From NCBI GenBank assembly GCA_037951165.1, contig JBBDHG010000037.1, positions 685,001 through 749,000 on the forward strand: a DNA stretch of 64,000 nucleotides, written 5' to 3'. Position 1 is the first letter of the stretch. The number at the start of each line of letters is the position of its first letter. This DNA is from Lophius americanus (lineage: Eukaryota; Chordata; Actinopteri; Lophiiformes; Lophiidae). Shown here one piece after another: positions 12,100 to 24,600 of the stretch. The notes beneath the pieces were generated by a model that saw only the letters and a program-made list of their open reading frames with translations, searched no databases and was not told the origin of the DNA. The translations under genes were made by a program, and so were the position numbers.

Positions 12100-12604
12100 A
12101 ATTAAGCAGGTTTTCTCTTTTCAGAATGGAATGATATGAAAGATCTGAGAGTCTGTCTCCTTTGGAGATGAAAACAAATTGAAGGCAAAAATTAATAAAA
12201 GCAGACATTTTAAAAACTCAAGATGAGTTAAAAGTGCTCAAACCCAGCCCGGCGTTGTTGCGGTGGCATGGGAAAGGAGGCCTGGCTCAGACTGCTCCAG
12301 GTCTGGGCGAAGGCCGACTGCAGACCAGGTTTACATTTCTTGCCAAATCATCATTGGCAACACATCAGGATGACGCTGCTTTTTAAGATAAAAATTTGCG
12401 CCAACCTTCTACAGTAGAAATCAAAGACTAATGGAAATCAGCAGCATCCTCACCTCCTGTTACTCTAACAAACAATTTGTGTTGTTCCCTCCTAATACTC
12501 TGAGTAGGTGGAGCAAAGCTGAATTGGAGGAGTGTCGGGCAAAGTGTTCAGCACAGGCAGTTTGATGGCGACTGATGTGGGCAGTGGTTGACGCGGTCAT
12601 TGTG

Positions 12605-15600
12605 CTATAGCTTGATGGTGCCTGTGGGCAGGCTGCTGTTACACAGTCTGTAGTAGCGCAGGTCATTCACCAGCCGCTGCACACTCTGAGTGAATGAAGG
12701 CAAGTCCTGGAAAAGGAAGACAAGAGGAGGATGTTTATTTACAGGAAAGACAAAAAGAAGAAGAAACTAAGCTTAGGCTATTTCCCGCAGCAAAGGTATA
12801 TCCCTGAAATGCACCCAATCTCCTGCGTTGTGTCAGAAAATCTGCGATTGTATTCCGCAAATTCAAGATCAAGTTTTGTCTGAAAAAGCAGTTGACAGTT
12901 GAGAAATTATGACTTTTCAGTAAAATAATAAATAGCTGGCTGTTGTAATCTGAAACTGCTTAATTTCTGTGTACCATGATTTGAATAATTCCCAGCTGTC
13001 TTCTACTGCTTATATCAGTTGACTGAATCAGACTGAAGCCATTTTGAGAGATAACAGCCGGCAAAATACATCATCACAGTTACCGACAGGTCAGAATACC
13101 CCACAGGTCAATAAATAATTAGTTTTCAAATTGAAATTTTGGTTTTCTTTCTTTAGTTTTATAATTGTGCTTTTTATTTACATTTCAATTTCAGACAAAG
13201 TGAATACACAAAACAATTCACACACACACATTTATTAGCAAAACAATAAAAACTATTGTGGACCAAAATGTTTTTTTGGTTATCTTTTCAGTCTGTGATA
13301 AATTTGTTTTCCTATCCATTTTCAAAGATTTTAATTTCTTACTCGTTCAAGCTTGAAGTTGCGTGCAAGAACAGCTTGTTGGCTTGTGTCCACTCCCTGA
13401 CAGCCATTTAGGAACTCTGGCATGAAGGCCGAGTAGAAAGCATCAAAGTCGACCGAGGCCATGTTGTAAATGGCAACAGTGATTTCCTCCTGAAGGAGGT
13501 CGTGACTTTTGTGTAGAAGGACCTGCAGCAGTACGTTGATGAAGTGCAAGAGCATCGTTGTCCGGAACAGCTTCTAAAACACAATAAAAACAAAATAATG
13601 ACAATGGCGCAGGAGATTACGACCACAATATTCCTCGCTCAAGGACCCCACAACATGTAGATGTGCTGGGTCTTGGACCGGCTACCTTCCATTTGGGAGA
13701 CATCCGCTCTACTCACTGAGCTACAGCTGCCCTATTCTGAACCACTACACACCTCATATCAACAGGATGTACGCGTTTCTTCTCTTTGGTGCAGGATACA
13801 ACAACTTTTAAAGTGTTATAAAACTATATCAATTTAAATATTTATTTTCTAAATACATGAATTAGTGGCGTTACCGTGACCTGGCGGATCAAAGTGATGG
13901 ATGATTACATGACTGGAGATGGATTTGTCATACCAACAGTTGTTATTGACATGAGCCATCCACAAAAAGAGAACTTTTCCACCGGTACTTTTCTCTGCCT
14001 TTCATTCAAGACAATAGTCTTATCCAAAATGTTAAGAAAAAAAAAACAACTGTCCTGAAACATCAGATAATTCTCTGTTACTCATGCGCATTCATTGTGA
14101 ATGAACTTTCCCGGGCCACCTTGCATAAATGGAAACTCCAGGTGGTGTAATGCCTGTTTCCACCTCCGCAAGATGTTTCGAAGAGGAATCAGACCAACCT
14201 TACTGCTGAAACCTTAAACCAAATGTTTAATTTATTTTTATTTACTTTTGAATATAAATATTCAAATTGATAAAAATAATTTTGAGATCTTTTACACCTG
14301 AAAAATGTATTAGATTTACTTGTAATGAATGTAGGTTTGACATAAAATTGTGAAAATCCTTCCTTGTGAACAGGAACACCCTATGCTGGTGTAGCAGTGG
14401 TCTCATAAGAACTGAAAAGAAGCCCCTGGCACACATTCGGAAGTTTTCTAAAGGAGAATGACAGAAAATTCAAAATTTCGAAAAGCAATGTAAAAACTCA
14501 AACAAAAGGTGCATCTTACTCTGTGATACAACTTGTGCTTGCTGTTGAGTGACTCCAAATAGGAGATATTCTGCTTGAAGATGTGGATATCAGGCTGAAG
14601 GAATGACTGTCCAAAAGCCTGGGAAAGATATTAGAGCACAGATAAGGACAGGAACTGATAAAACCATGAATATCAGCATGACGACAACTTTGGCTACATG
14701 TCTACTGCACCTGCATGGCAGCTGTGAACTGAGCCTCGTTTTCCATGGTATCTTCAACGGCTCCTCTTTGGACGCTTGTTAAGACTGATGTTTTGAAGAA
14801 GTACCTCCAGTTTTGGTGAAGTATTTGGTATAACAACTCAAACATCTCTGCCTTGACGTCTGGGGAAGACCGCTATCACAGACGAGAGACTCATTAAGCA
14901 TGTTACCCAGAAAATGTATGATGTCCAAAGAGAGAAGTAACCATGTGCCGATTTTAGGTTGTAGTTGGCAAGCCAATCAATATAATTATTTATATTTATA
15001 TATATATATATAAATAATCAAACCCCTGAGTGACTTTAAATGTCAGACAGGCAAGCCGCAACTGACCTCTGCCACAACCGGGTAAACCTGCTCCAAGCAC
15101 AGCGAGAGGATGCTGGGCAGGAAGGGCTTGAAAGCTTGACCAGGCTCTTGCACGACCACCTGCAGGATTTTCAGGAACTTCTGTACCACTTGATTCCCTG
15201 AACTGCCCTCTTGTAAAATACTTGCAGCCAGTTGTTCCCTGGAGCACATGAAAAAGACATTCCATTGATGAATGCTGACCAAACAGATTCTATATCTGTG
15301 CTTTTAACCATTGTAACAGGTTGTGAAAGTACTGTGGCTACAACGGAAAGGTAGATATATTATAGTAATGTTCTGGTAAAGGGGAGTTTTTTTTAACCTG
15401 GTGAACATGCTGAGGAAAGTGGCGATGATCTGTCCTGTGAAGGCAACACCCATCTGGACTCGCAATGCCTGGAACAATGTCAAAAAGAAGGCCAACATCT
15501 CATCGGTCACATCTGGGGAAAGGGATGGGGAAAATTAGTCGGGTAGTCAGACGACATTGTGTTTAAGTTCATAATAATTAATACAAATAATTATAACTCT

Positions 15601-18600
15601 TAAACATCTATCAATTCTTCCCATAGAGATGGGGACACACTTTACAAGTTAAAGGTTTGGACAAGCCTCGCGATTCGCTCCAATAAGTTGTTATGCCCAA
15701 ATTTTTAACTTTCAACAATAGACTTCTGTCCCTCCACTGTGCCAAATGTACAGAAAATGTAAACGAAAGTTGGGTTCATCTCTATAATTGAAAATAATTT
15801 GATCCTAGACAAGCTTGTGATGAGAGACACTGACCTGGCTGCTGAATAAACACTGGGAAAAGTCCTAGGGACACTTGTACGGACTCCTGAAGACTCTGGT
15901 AACACATCTGACGTGATTTGGTGGATTCCCCGGATATGCTGTCTACTATGTCTCGGAGCACAGGAAGGATCTGCCGTATCACTGCTTTCACTGGTGCACA
16001 TAGAAGGTATTCAGAAAACACATTTAGTGCATGACAAAGATTGACAGTGTGAGGAAAATAATAGAAAGACTTGATACAAAAACAAAAACAAAGGTAAGTA
16101 ACAGAAACTGACTGTTATTCAGGCCGGATTGCCCAGGAGGAATGGTCACTGTCCCTCTTAAAATACGATATTCTCGCGTGAGGGCTGCCAGCAGGCTAGC
16201 ATGGTTGCTGGAGCGTGTTTGCCACTGCTGCTCATTCTCTGGTAAATTTGGCCACGGGAGAAGCAGCATGTTGGACAAAGCCCTACACACCAACATGTGT
16301 GCCTGTAGGAGTAAGCAGGTTCACAAATAAGCATACACACAGCATTTAAATCACGTATGGAAAACATTTTAAGAACTTACGGCTGTTTAAAACTCCCCAT
16401 ACTTTTGATCAATGTGCTTCTATATCATTTGTCTTATTAGTGTAAAGATCAGCCCTGTGAATGTGAAACTACTCTTTCGCCACGAAACAGAACAAATCCA
16501 TGGTTTGTATTAAATAATTGAGCCATGAGCCAAGTAAAAGTAATAAAAGCAAAAAATAGAAACCTCTTGGGTAAGTCTGTGCGTGGGATTCTCGGTGGTA
16601 ATGAGGTTGAAGATATTCTGAACAGCTGGCAAAGTGACCAAGAACACGGGCCGCACTGTAGAGGTTATGGAAACCACCAGATGACATGCTGACAGCAGTA
16701 ACTTCTCTGGTACCTTGAGATAAAGACAGAAGTGGTTAGACGAGCATTATATCCCGTTTCTATTATCTACTATCTGCACACAGTCCTTAATATAGTTTCC
16801 TCAAGCATAGCATTTATTTGCTTATAGAGTAAAAAATGATAATAAATATGGATATTTGGCTTTTCACATCTGCCAAGGATATGACACTTTTGCTATTCGT
16901 TTTTCAAATGGATATTGGTCACTTTTTTGTCCTTCTTCATGTACAGTATGAGACAGCAGCAGCAGCTGTCCCCTGACTACATTCTCCACGATTGCACCTT
17001 GTTCTCCCTTTATTATCTCCAACAGTTAGGTTGTGGTTATGTCTGGCGTTAGTTTGTTCAAATGTCCGTCTGTCAACAGGATTACTCAAAAAGTAAAGAC
17101 ACAGGCTCTGACAATGTAGATCAATTTTTGATCTACAAAAACAGATACCTTTTTCCTAATGTCCCAACATAAAATTAAAAAAAAAATGATATTAGTTGAT
17201 CAATTATCCCTGAACTGCACATATTTTTATTTTAGGTATCAATCTTCATTTCTTTAATAATACATTAAAGAAATGAAACCCTAACCAAATAATTCTCCAT
17301 AGATAAAATAGAGATTACATATCCCTCTGACACCCCCCCAAACAAGTGCCTTAGTATATGACAAGTTCTCTCTGCTGAGCGCATTCGTTTCACTTTCCAT
17401 TGAAAACTCAAAAGACAATGATGCAATGTATATTTAGACAGATATGCTCTGGATAAGATGACAATCCTTAAGAGAGGAAACGACAACAAAAATAATATAT
17501 ATTTTATTTTACGGATTGACAAACCCATGACTATATCCCCGTCTTTTTTATGTCACAGAGATAGGAAGTTGATATCCATTATTACTTCAATTAACGATGC
17601 TTGGTTAACTAGGCGTATGCCATCTTCCCCGAAAGATATATCCCCGAAAAGTCCCCAATCCCCCGCACAAACCTTCCCCGATAGAACTCCTCTACTATGT
17701 GAAGTTACGTCCACAGTATTTCTCAAAAAACTGAGTAAAATATAAACTGTTAGACAAAAATTTTATATTTATATGAAAGAATTTCAGAGAGTCAGTTCAT
17801 ATGATCCAAAACTGGACTAAACCGGACCAACGGTAAGGAACTTCTGTCCGCAAAACCAGCCTTTTAAGGAAAAGTCCCCCCCCATTGCGTGAAATATTTT
17901 ATTTTAGAATAAAATATAATATATACATGATAAAACTCCTTGAGTAAATATATATGCACTGAATATGGACTAAATTGGACCAACTTTGAGAAATTATGGT
18001 CCGAAAACGTTTTAGATAAAACTCTCCGTAGTGTCAATAATATACAATCGACCTTTCTCAAAATCCCTTTGGTTCTTCCTCGCATTAATGTCTATGGGAG
18101 ATTTCAATTTAAAATGATCCAAGAAATGGTGTGAGTCATGCTACCTTAGCTGTGATGAGTGGACTACTGGCATCTATTGAAGATGTGATGAGACTGATGA
18201 ACTGGCTTGGGTTTTGACTGTGGAGCTCGCTGCAGAACTGTGCAAGCCAATGAGAGTAAGCTTGCAAAGCAGCAAGGGCCTGTGCGTGTCTGTAACAAAC
18301 ACAGAAACATTCCCAAGCAATTACACAGAATGAAATTTAGCGAAATTCATATCTACATATATTTTTTTTTTTACATCTATGGGTTTTTACTTGTATTTGT
18401 CATAAATTTCTAAGAATAATAATAATACATTTAATTTATAACGCACTTTCCATTTGGATCAAATCTCAGAGTGCTAATAAAAAAAGCACAGACACACATG
18501 GTTAAATGCAGATAAAACTGCTCTGAGAATCCATCGAAACAGAGAGAGGAACAAGATATTCTGTACTTTCGTTGTTGAAATCAGTAGCTGCTTGTCAGTG

Positions 18601-21600
18601 GTTTTCATTTATGCTGCGATATATGGCTCTCAAGCATCCAAATTGACATATGTGTTCTCAGTGATGCTGCAACAATTATTCTCATAAAACAAATAGGATA
18701 CTCACACATCAATGAGGTCTGGCTTGAGTACTGAAGGCACAGCGGTCTCCAAGTCATAGAGGCTGGTCTGAGAGCCGTAGCAAGTCACTTTCACCAACCT
18801 GGAAAAAGAAACGCCCGGCCCATTATAATATGCAATTTAACAGAAGATTAAAAGCCACTGAAATCCTTCTATCATTAAATAATTCAAACACAAACCAACC
18901 AACTAAAGTGTGATATGATATTTAGTAAGTTTGAATGTCAAATGTAGGAGGTTCATCGATTTTTATAAAGTCTGACCGGCTGATACAGATTTTTGGCTGA
19001 TTACAATTAGGATTTTTTTCTGTCATTCAAAGTTTAAGAATCATAATGAGTAATTTATTTTAAGTGCTCTTTTTGTGAAAGATTGCAGTGGAAGTAAAGA
19101 GGCTGGACGGCCCTGTGAAATGTGCATGTATTCTGATCTGTTGAAATGAATTTTCCCCCAGTCTTCTCCGCCGTGTGATTCTTAAACCGACTGTATAACA
19201 TTTCAAATTTCAAATGAAACTTTGTAGACCCTGTTCAGTCCATTAAATGTTATTTGTTGAGTTTTTGTTCAAGTTATTCAGGGCTTGTGGCTCGCTCTGA
19301 GCGCCTGCTAGCTTTAGCCGCTCTGCTGACGTTAGGTTCTAAACTTGATGTTTCTCGTGTGATTAAATTAGAAGTGTGATTACTTTGTCATACTTAACAC
19401 TTAAGGGGTTGTTCCGCTGCAGCTCCTTTTGTCCGAATGTTTTAAAACTAAATATTACAGCATATATACAGACATACAGCTGGCTCTGAGCTCTTTCTAG
19501 CTTTAGCCACTCTGCTAAAGTTTGCTTCTCAACTTGCTGTTCCTCGGGATGATTCAATTTGAAGTGTGTGACTATGTAAGTATTGAGTCTGCCATGCCAA
19601 ACATTGTCAGAGTTGAAAAATGCTTTATTTTGTCCTTACTGGTGTTACCAATTGCGAGCCCTGAGTTTTCTTTACATGTGAGTTGTTTGGAGCTGTGATA
19701 CCTCATGCTTGGTGTGTGTTTATAGCGCATGCGTGAAACCGGCCTCACGTTAGGCTGCTGGGCCAATAGCCGATTCCATTAAACCAGGCCTCCTGGCTCC
19801 TATCTATCGGCCAGTCAATTGTGTAATGTCAGTTTTGTTGAAGCTTGCTGGGATATAAATCAAAGGTATGATATCTCATACATCCATTTCTGTAATTTAT
19901 TGGCATCAAAGCTGCCTGCCAAAAACTGTGTTTTTAGTTTTTGAAGCTGTGCAGCCCTCCCTGAGAAATTGAAGGAAATGCAATATGAGCAGATTAATGT
20001 ACTTTGTGAGTAACTGCTAATCTAATGTTCTGCTAATCAAATTCTACCATTGGACTGTGAAATAACCTGATAGTAAATAGTGTGTATTTTAATTTTTCAA
20101 AATTAATTCTAACCTCTCCACTACTGCAAGTGCATCACTGAAACGTGCAGCAAAGATTTCACCAATGAAATGCTCAGCCAAGCGCCCGGCAGCTTGAAGT
20201 AGGGAGCTGAGGTCCCTGAGAGAACAGTGAAGTCGACGGCAGTCATTCTCCGCTGAGATATTAAGCCTCCGACCTGAAAGATCATGATAACATGAACATT
20301 TTACTGAAAGAAAGCAGAGGTTAAAAAAAAAAAATGGAAGGCTACTTACTTGTGCCAGTAGTGACAATAAACTGCTGCAAACCCATGTATACGTCCAGGT
20401 TTTCTTGGAGAACTGGAAACTTGAGAGAAGAAAAGAAGAATTTGGAGGAGGCTGCCAAAGCCTGGAATGCATTACCCTTACAATTACATATAAATATAAA
20501 ATCCATAACTACGTAAACTTATTAAGTTTTGAAGATGCGTTGAGGATTACAATTACTTTTCAATGTACTTTTCAGTCAGTGTTGAAACTCTAGAATACCC
20601 CAGTGAATTCCACTTTAAGACGTCAGAATACCCAATAAAATGTACTGACAACAATGAACTCTTACCAGAGTAGAGAACGCATGAGATGGAAGCAGCTCCA
20701 TCACCTTGGCAACTACCTCCAAGCTCTGACGCAGGTACCTTTGCCACTCAGTCTGCTGCTATGGAAACCAAATAATGCAATAATTGGAAAAAAAAAAAGA
20801 TTAATATGATTGTGATTATTGTGTGCGCATGCGTTCAAGGAATTAATGCTAATAATATAACAATTTTTGATATTATTGGTACTGTTACTCATTATATTCA
20901 TGAGGCTAAAAAAGGAACACAACATAAAGTGCTTAGTAAAATGTATAACTGACGGACTGCAAAATAAATTATTGTTCTTACATCATCATCCAGGGTCTCA
21001 TCGTCCAGCTCCTCCAACTGAGCCTGATTGTATCTAAACTGTACGCGATTAAGAACTTCCCTGAACAAAAGCACCAATGCGTCTTTGTACCTGTCAAACC
21101 AAAAACAAACATATAGACAATATATATTAGTTAATATATGACAGTTCGTACAAAACCAACAACAAATTAATAAAAAATACACCAGGAACCGTATAAACTG
21201 GATTGCAATAATTCCAGATCGTTGATGATTTTTTGTTCAATAGTTTTTTTGCTTTAAAAAAAAGACCGTAGTTGTAAGGAAGAAATGGTTTAAATGGGCG
21301 ACTTACCTATTTAAAACACATTCTCGGTCAGCAAGTCTGCTTTTGATTTTGGTTGTTAAAAATTCCAAAAAGACACTCCATATATCCAAACAGGAAAAGT
21401 ACCCTTCGTGATTAGGCTGGAATGAAAAGAAAAGCAGGTTTTGAAAATTCAAAGGACATTTACAAGACATTATTTATTCTATATTCTATGTAAGGCAAGG
21501 AATGATGGACCAATTGACCATTACCTGGTTGAAAGTGTACTTGAATAGCAGGGCAAGAAACTCTACAATTGGAAATTGGGGACTAGACTCAATCCGCCTC

Positions 21601-24600
21601 AAATGAACATTGACAAACAGGCGCAGAAAATCTGTGAACTTCTCCAAGTAACTAAAAGATGAAAGAGAAAACATTAAATATCAAAATAAATTCAAATAAC
21701 TTTCAGTCAGAACTCAATTCAAAAATATTCTATCATTATTACCTCCGCCAAGGGAGACGGTTACATTATTAACTCTGTGCATTTGTCTGTTTGTTTTAGA
21801 TTTAGGGAAAACTACTGTATGGAATTGCATGCAAGTATGCCCAAAGTTAGATTTTGGCGTATCCTGGAGATAATTTAATTTGTGTGACGTTGTGTTTCGC
21901 AGCATTTCAATAAAATAAAGTATAAAATAATAAGCCGTTTTGAGCGGTGACAAAGATATAACGTTTTGAAGTTTTTACAAACATTATCTTTGCGCCTATG
22001 CAAAATGATGACAGCTGGGATAATTACATTTTCGTTATTTTTCATGACCAACAAAGCTGGGGGGGCTTAGTGAGCTCGCAGAGACGATGGAGTGGAAAGC
22101 AAAAGACACGACCGGCTAAAGAGTATTTTAGAGAGACATGCAAACACAGGCTATAAATGTTATATGCTATGAGCCCAGTAAAGTTCTTTTCAGTAAAGTT
22201 TGTCTGGTACTTTGCATCACCGTTAAATTCCGAGACTGGTCTTACCAGAAATGAAAATCTTTGATACAAACTATCAAAGATGAGATAATTCACTGTTATT
22301 AAGGTTGCACATTCCTCGTAAATGAGTTTTAGTCCAGCCACATCGCAGAAAGAAAATGTTAGGGCGGGTGTTGTGTGTCTCTGCTTCCTGCAAGTCAATA
22401 ACACCTCACCGCTGCAATAAGTTTTTAGAGGAAACATTGCCTCTGTTCGAGACCTACTTTTGGGCTCTGTGTTTGTGCTTGGGTAATCCATGACGGTTAG
22501 CATTATCTTTTGTTATGACGGCACAAGGACTATCAGACTGGAGGCATGTAAATGGAAATAATGCAGATTCTTTTAAGGACAGTTCACAAGTGCACATTGG
22601 GTAGCGTATTATTCTAATTAACAGACACGAGAAAGTTCATTGATTGTTTAATTGATGATTTTTGGTTAATTGCCCAGTCCCAGGTTTTAGGTTTCCCTGT
22701 TACACAGGCAGTTTTTTTTTTTAAATTGACAAGCAAAAAATAAGGTCACAATGACACGCATCTGACAAAGCTAGGGGGCAAATAACACATAGCATAAAAC
22801 TTCTGACTGCATAACTACGTGCGAGTGAAACTAAAGTAAGCTATTTGCAGAAGAACATTCTGGAGTACATTCCAAAGTTTGTAAACATTTAAATATGCAG
22901 ATTACAACTAATGGACTGAGCCATACCACTCATCTAGTTCCTGTAGACGGCTCTTGACAGTATGAGCGTTATTCTCTCGAGTCAGTTTCTGTAGAATAAA
23001 GAAAGTCTGCTGGAACATGCGTAGAAGGTACTCCTCAAAATCCATTGGCACGCAGTTCTTTGACACAAGCTCATTGACACAGGTCATGGCCAGAACACCA
23101 AGCCGGGCACGATCCACCTTGTTGCCCTCACTTTGCTGCACGTTTCGCCCACCTCCGTTCATTGTTGGTGGCATTGTCCCAGAATTAAGTTGGCCATTAG
23201 AAGAGGAGGAGTTGGATGAGATGAAAAGTCCTGTCTTGGTTTTTGTACTAAGATCACAGCCAAATCGGGCAAAATGGAAAATGGATGCCAGCAAGGTGGG
23301 GGTGATGCTTGTGGACAGAGGGATCCAACTGAACAGGTGGGCCAAGCATTCCAAAACGAGACAACAGAGCTGCTGACTTTCATTGTCCAATGTTGCCATG
23401 GGTTGGCAAAGAAGTTTTGAGTACTGGCTTCCCTGAAACAAACTCCCTAGCAATTCCACTGGGAGATTGATGAGACAAATATGGTTAGACAATGTATCAT
23501 TATTACTAATTATGCAGTTTTAGTGAAGTTGTGGTCACTCACCACTTTCCCCTGAGGTGGGTGACGGAGGTGGGGTGGAAGCTATGACATTGTGCTTATC
23601 CCAGTAAGTCTCCAGGATACCTTCAGGACATAAGGATTAATAACCTATTATATTCATTAGCTGAAGGTTTTAGTGGATTTGATCATTTACATTAGGACAT
23701 AAAAAAAACCCAGTGACATTGGTCCAAAATCTGACCTCATTCACTAGTTATAACTAAACAGTTTTGGATCAAATTCAGGGACAGGGAAAAAAGTGGGTTG
23801 GATTTCAGATCATCCATTGCATCGCCTAGCAATGTGGTACTTGATACGGACTTCACATAGAGAGATTGCTTAAGCACAGTCATTGCTGGAGACATGACAC
23901 CTGCATCAATCACTGGTTCTGCACCATAAATAGAAGATGAAATGAAAGACAGAACAGTAGATGCATGTTCTACATATGGCCTCTAACCAGTAGTTTAGTT
24001 TCAATATGCAAAAAGAAAAATACACCGACCTGGATGTACCAGAAATTACAAGAGTTCAGTTACTTTGTAAAAAGCATTTAAGGTTCTCACCTGTCAATAG
24101 TCCAAGAACTGTCGGTACCTGCTCCAGCAACAATTTTCGAAGCTCCTCTTTCCTGGCGACACTCATGTCTTCTCGTGGACACGCAAGCTCCTCTGATGTG
24201 GTCTTCAACATCACCAACCCCAAAGCAGCCAGAGCTGGGGACTGGATCAGCTGCAGTTAAGAGTGAATTACAATATTTTTTATCAATCAGTTTGCACTCT
24301 ATCCACAGGTTTTCTTAACTGTTTCCATAATGTTCTATGCAGAGAACCTATTGATAATTGCTACATGAGTGGTACATTTAAAGCCAATTTTATACATAAT
24401 GACAAGGTCTAATACCATCTACAGTACAATCAATGGACTTTCATTAAATGAAACATGATGTTCACAGAGCAGACACGAGGGGTAAAATATGCATTTTTTT
24501 TAGTGGGGAGTCCCTGGAGTTTATTACATTTTACCTATGTCCAATCAGATGTGGATTTTACTCATAGGCCAGCCCCTTTGTTTGAATGAAGAGACTTCTA

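Noticed and set aside
13630..13733. A tRNA gene on the minus strand
   Set aside because: The A box is good, but the B box is degenerate and the acceptor and anticodon stems do not pair. It fits a tRNA-derived SINE head.
22042..22503. 153-codon open frame on the minus strand
   Set aside because: It lies in an xpo6 intron, resembles no family and has no conserved splice partners; treated as chance.
23017..23376. 119-codon open frame on the plus strand
   Set aside because: Shadow of the large xpo6 exon on the other strand.
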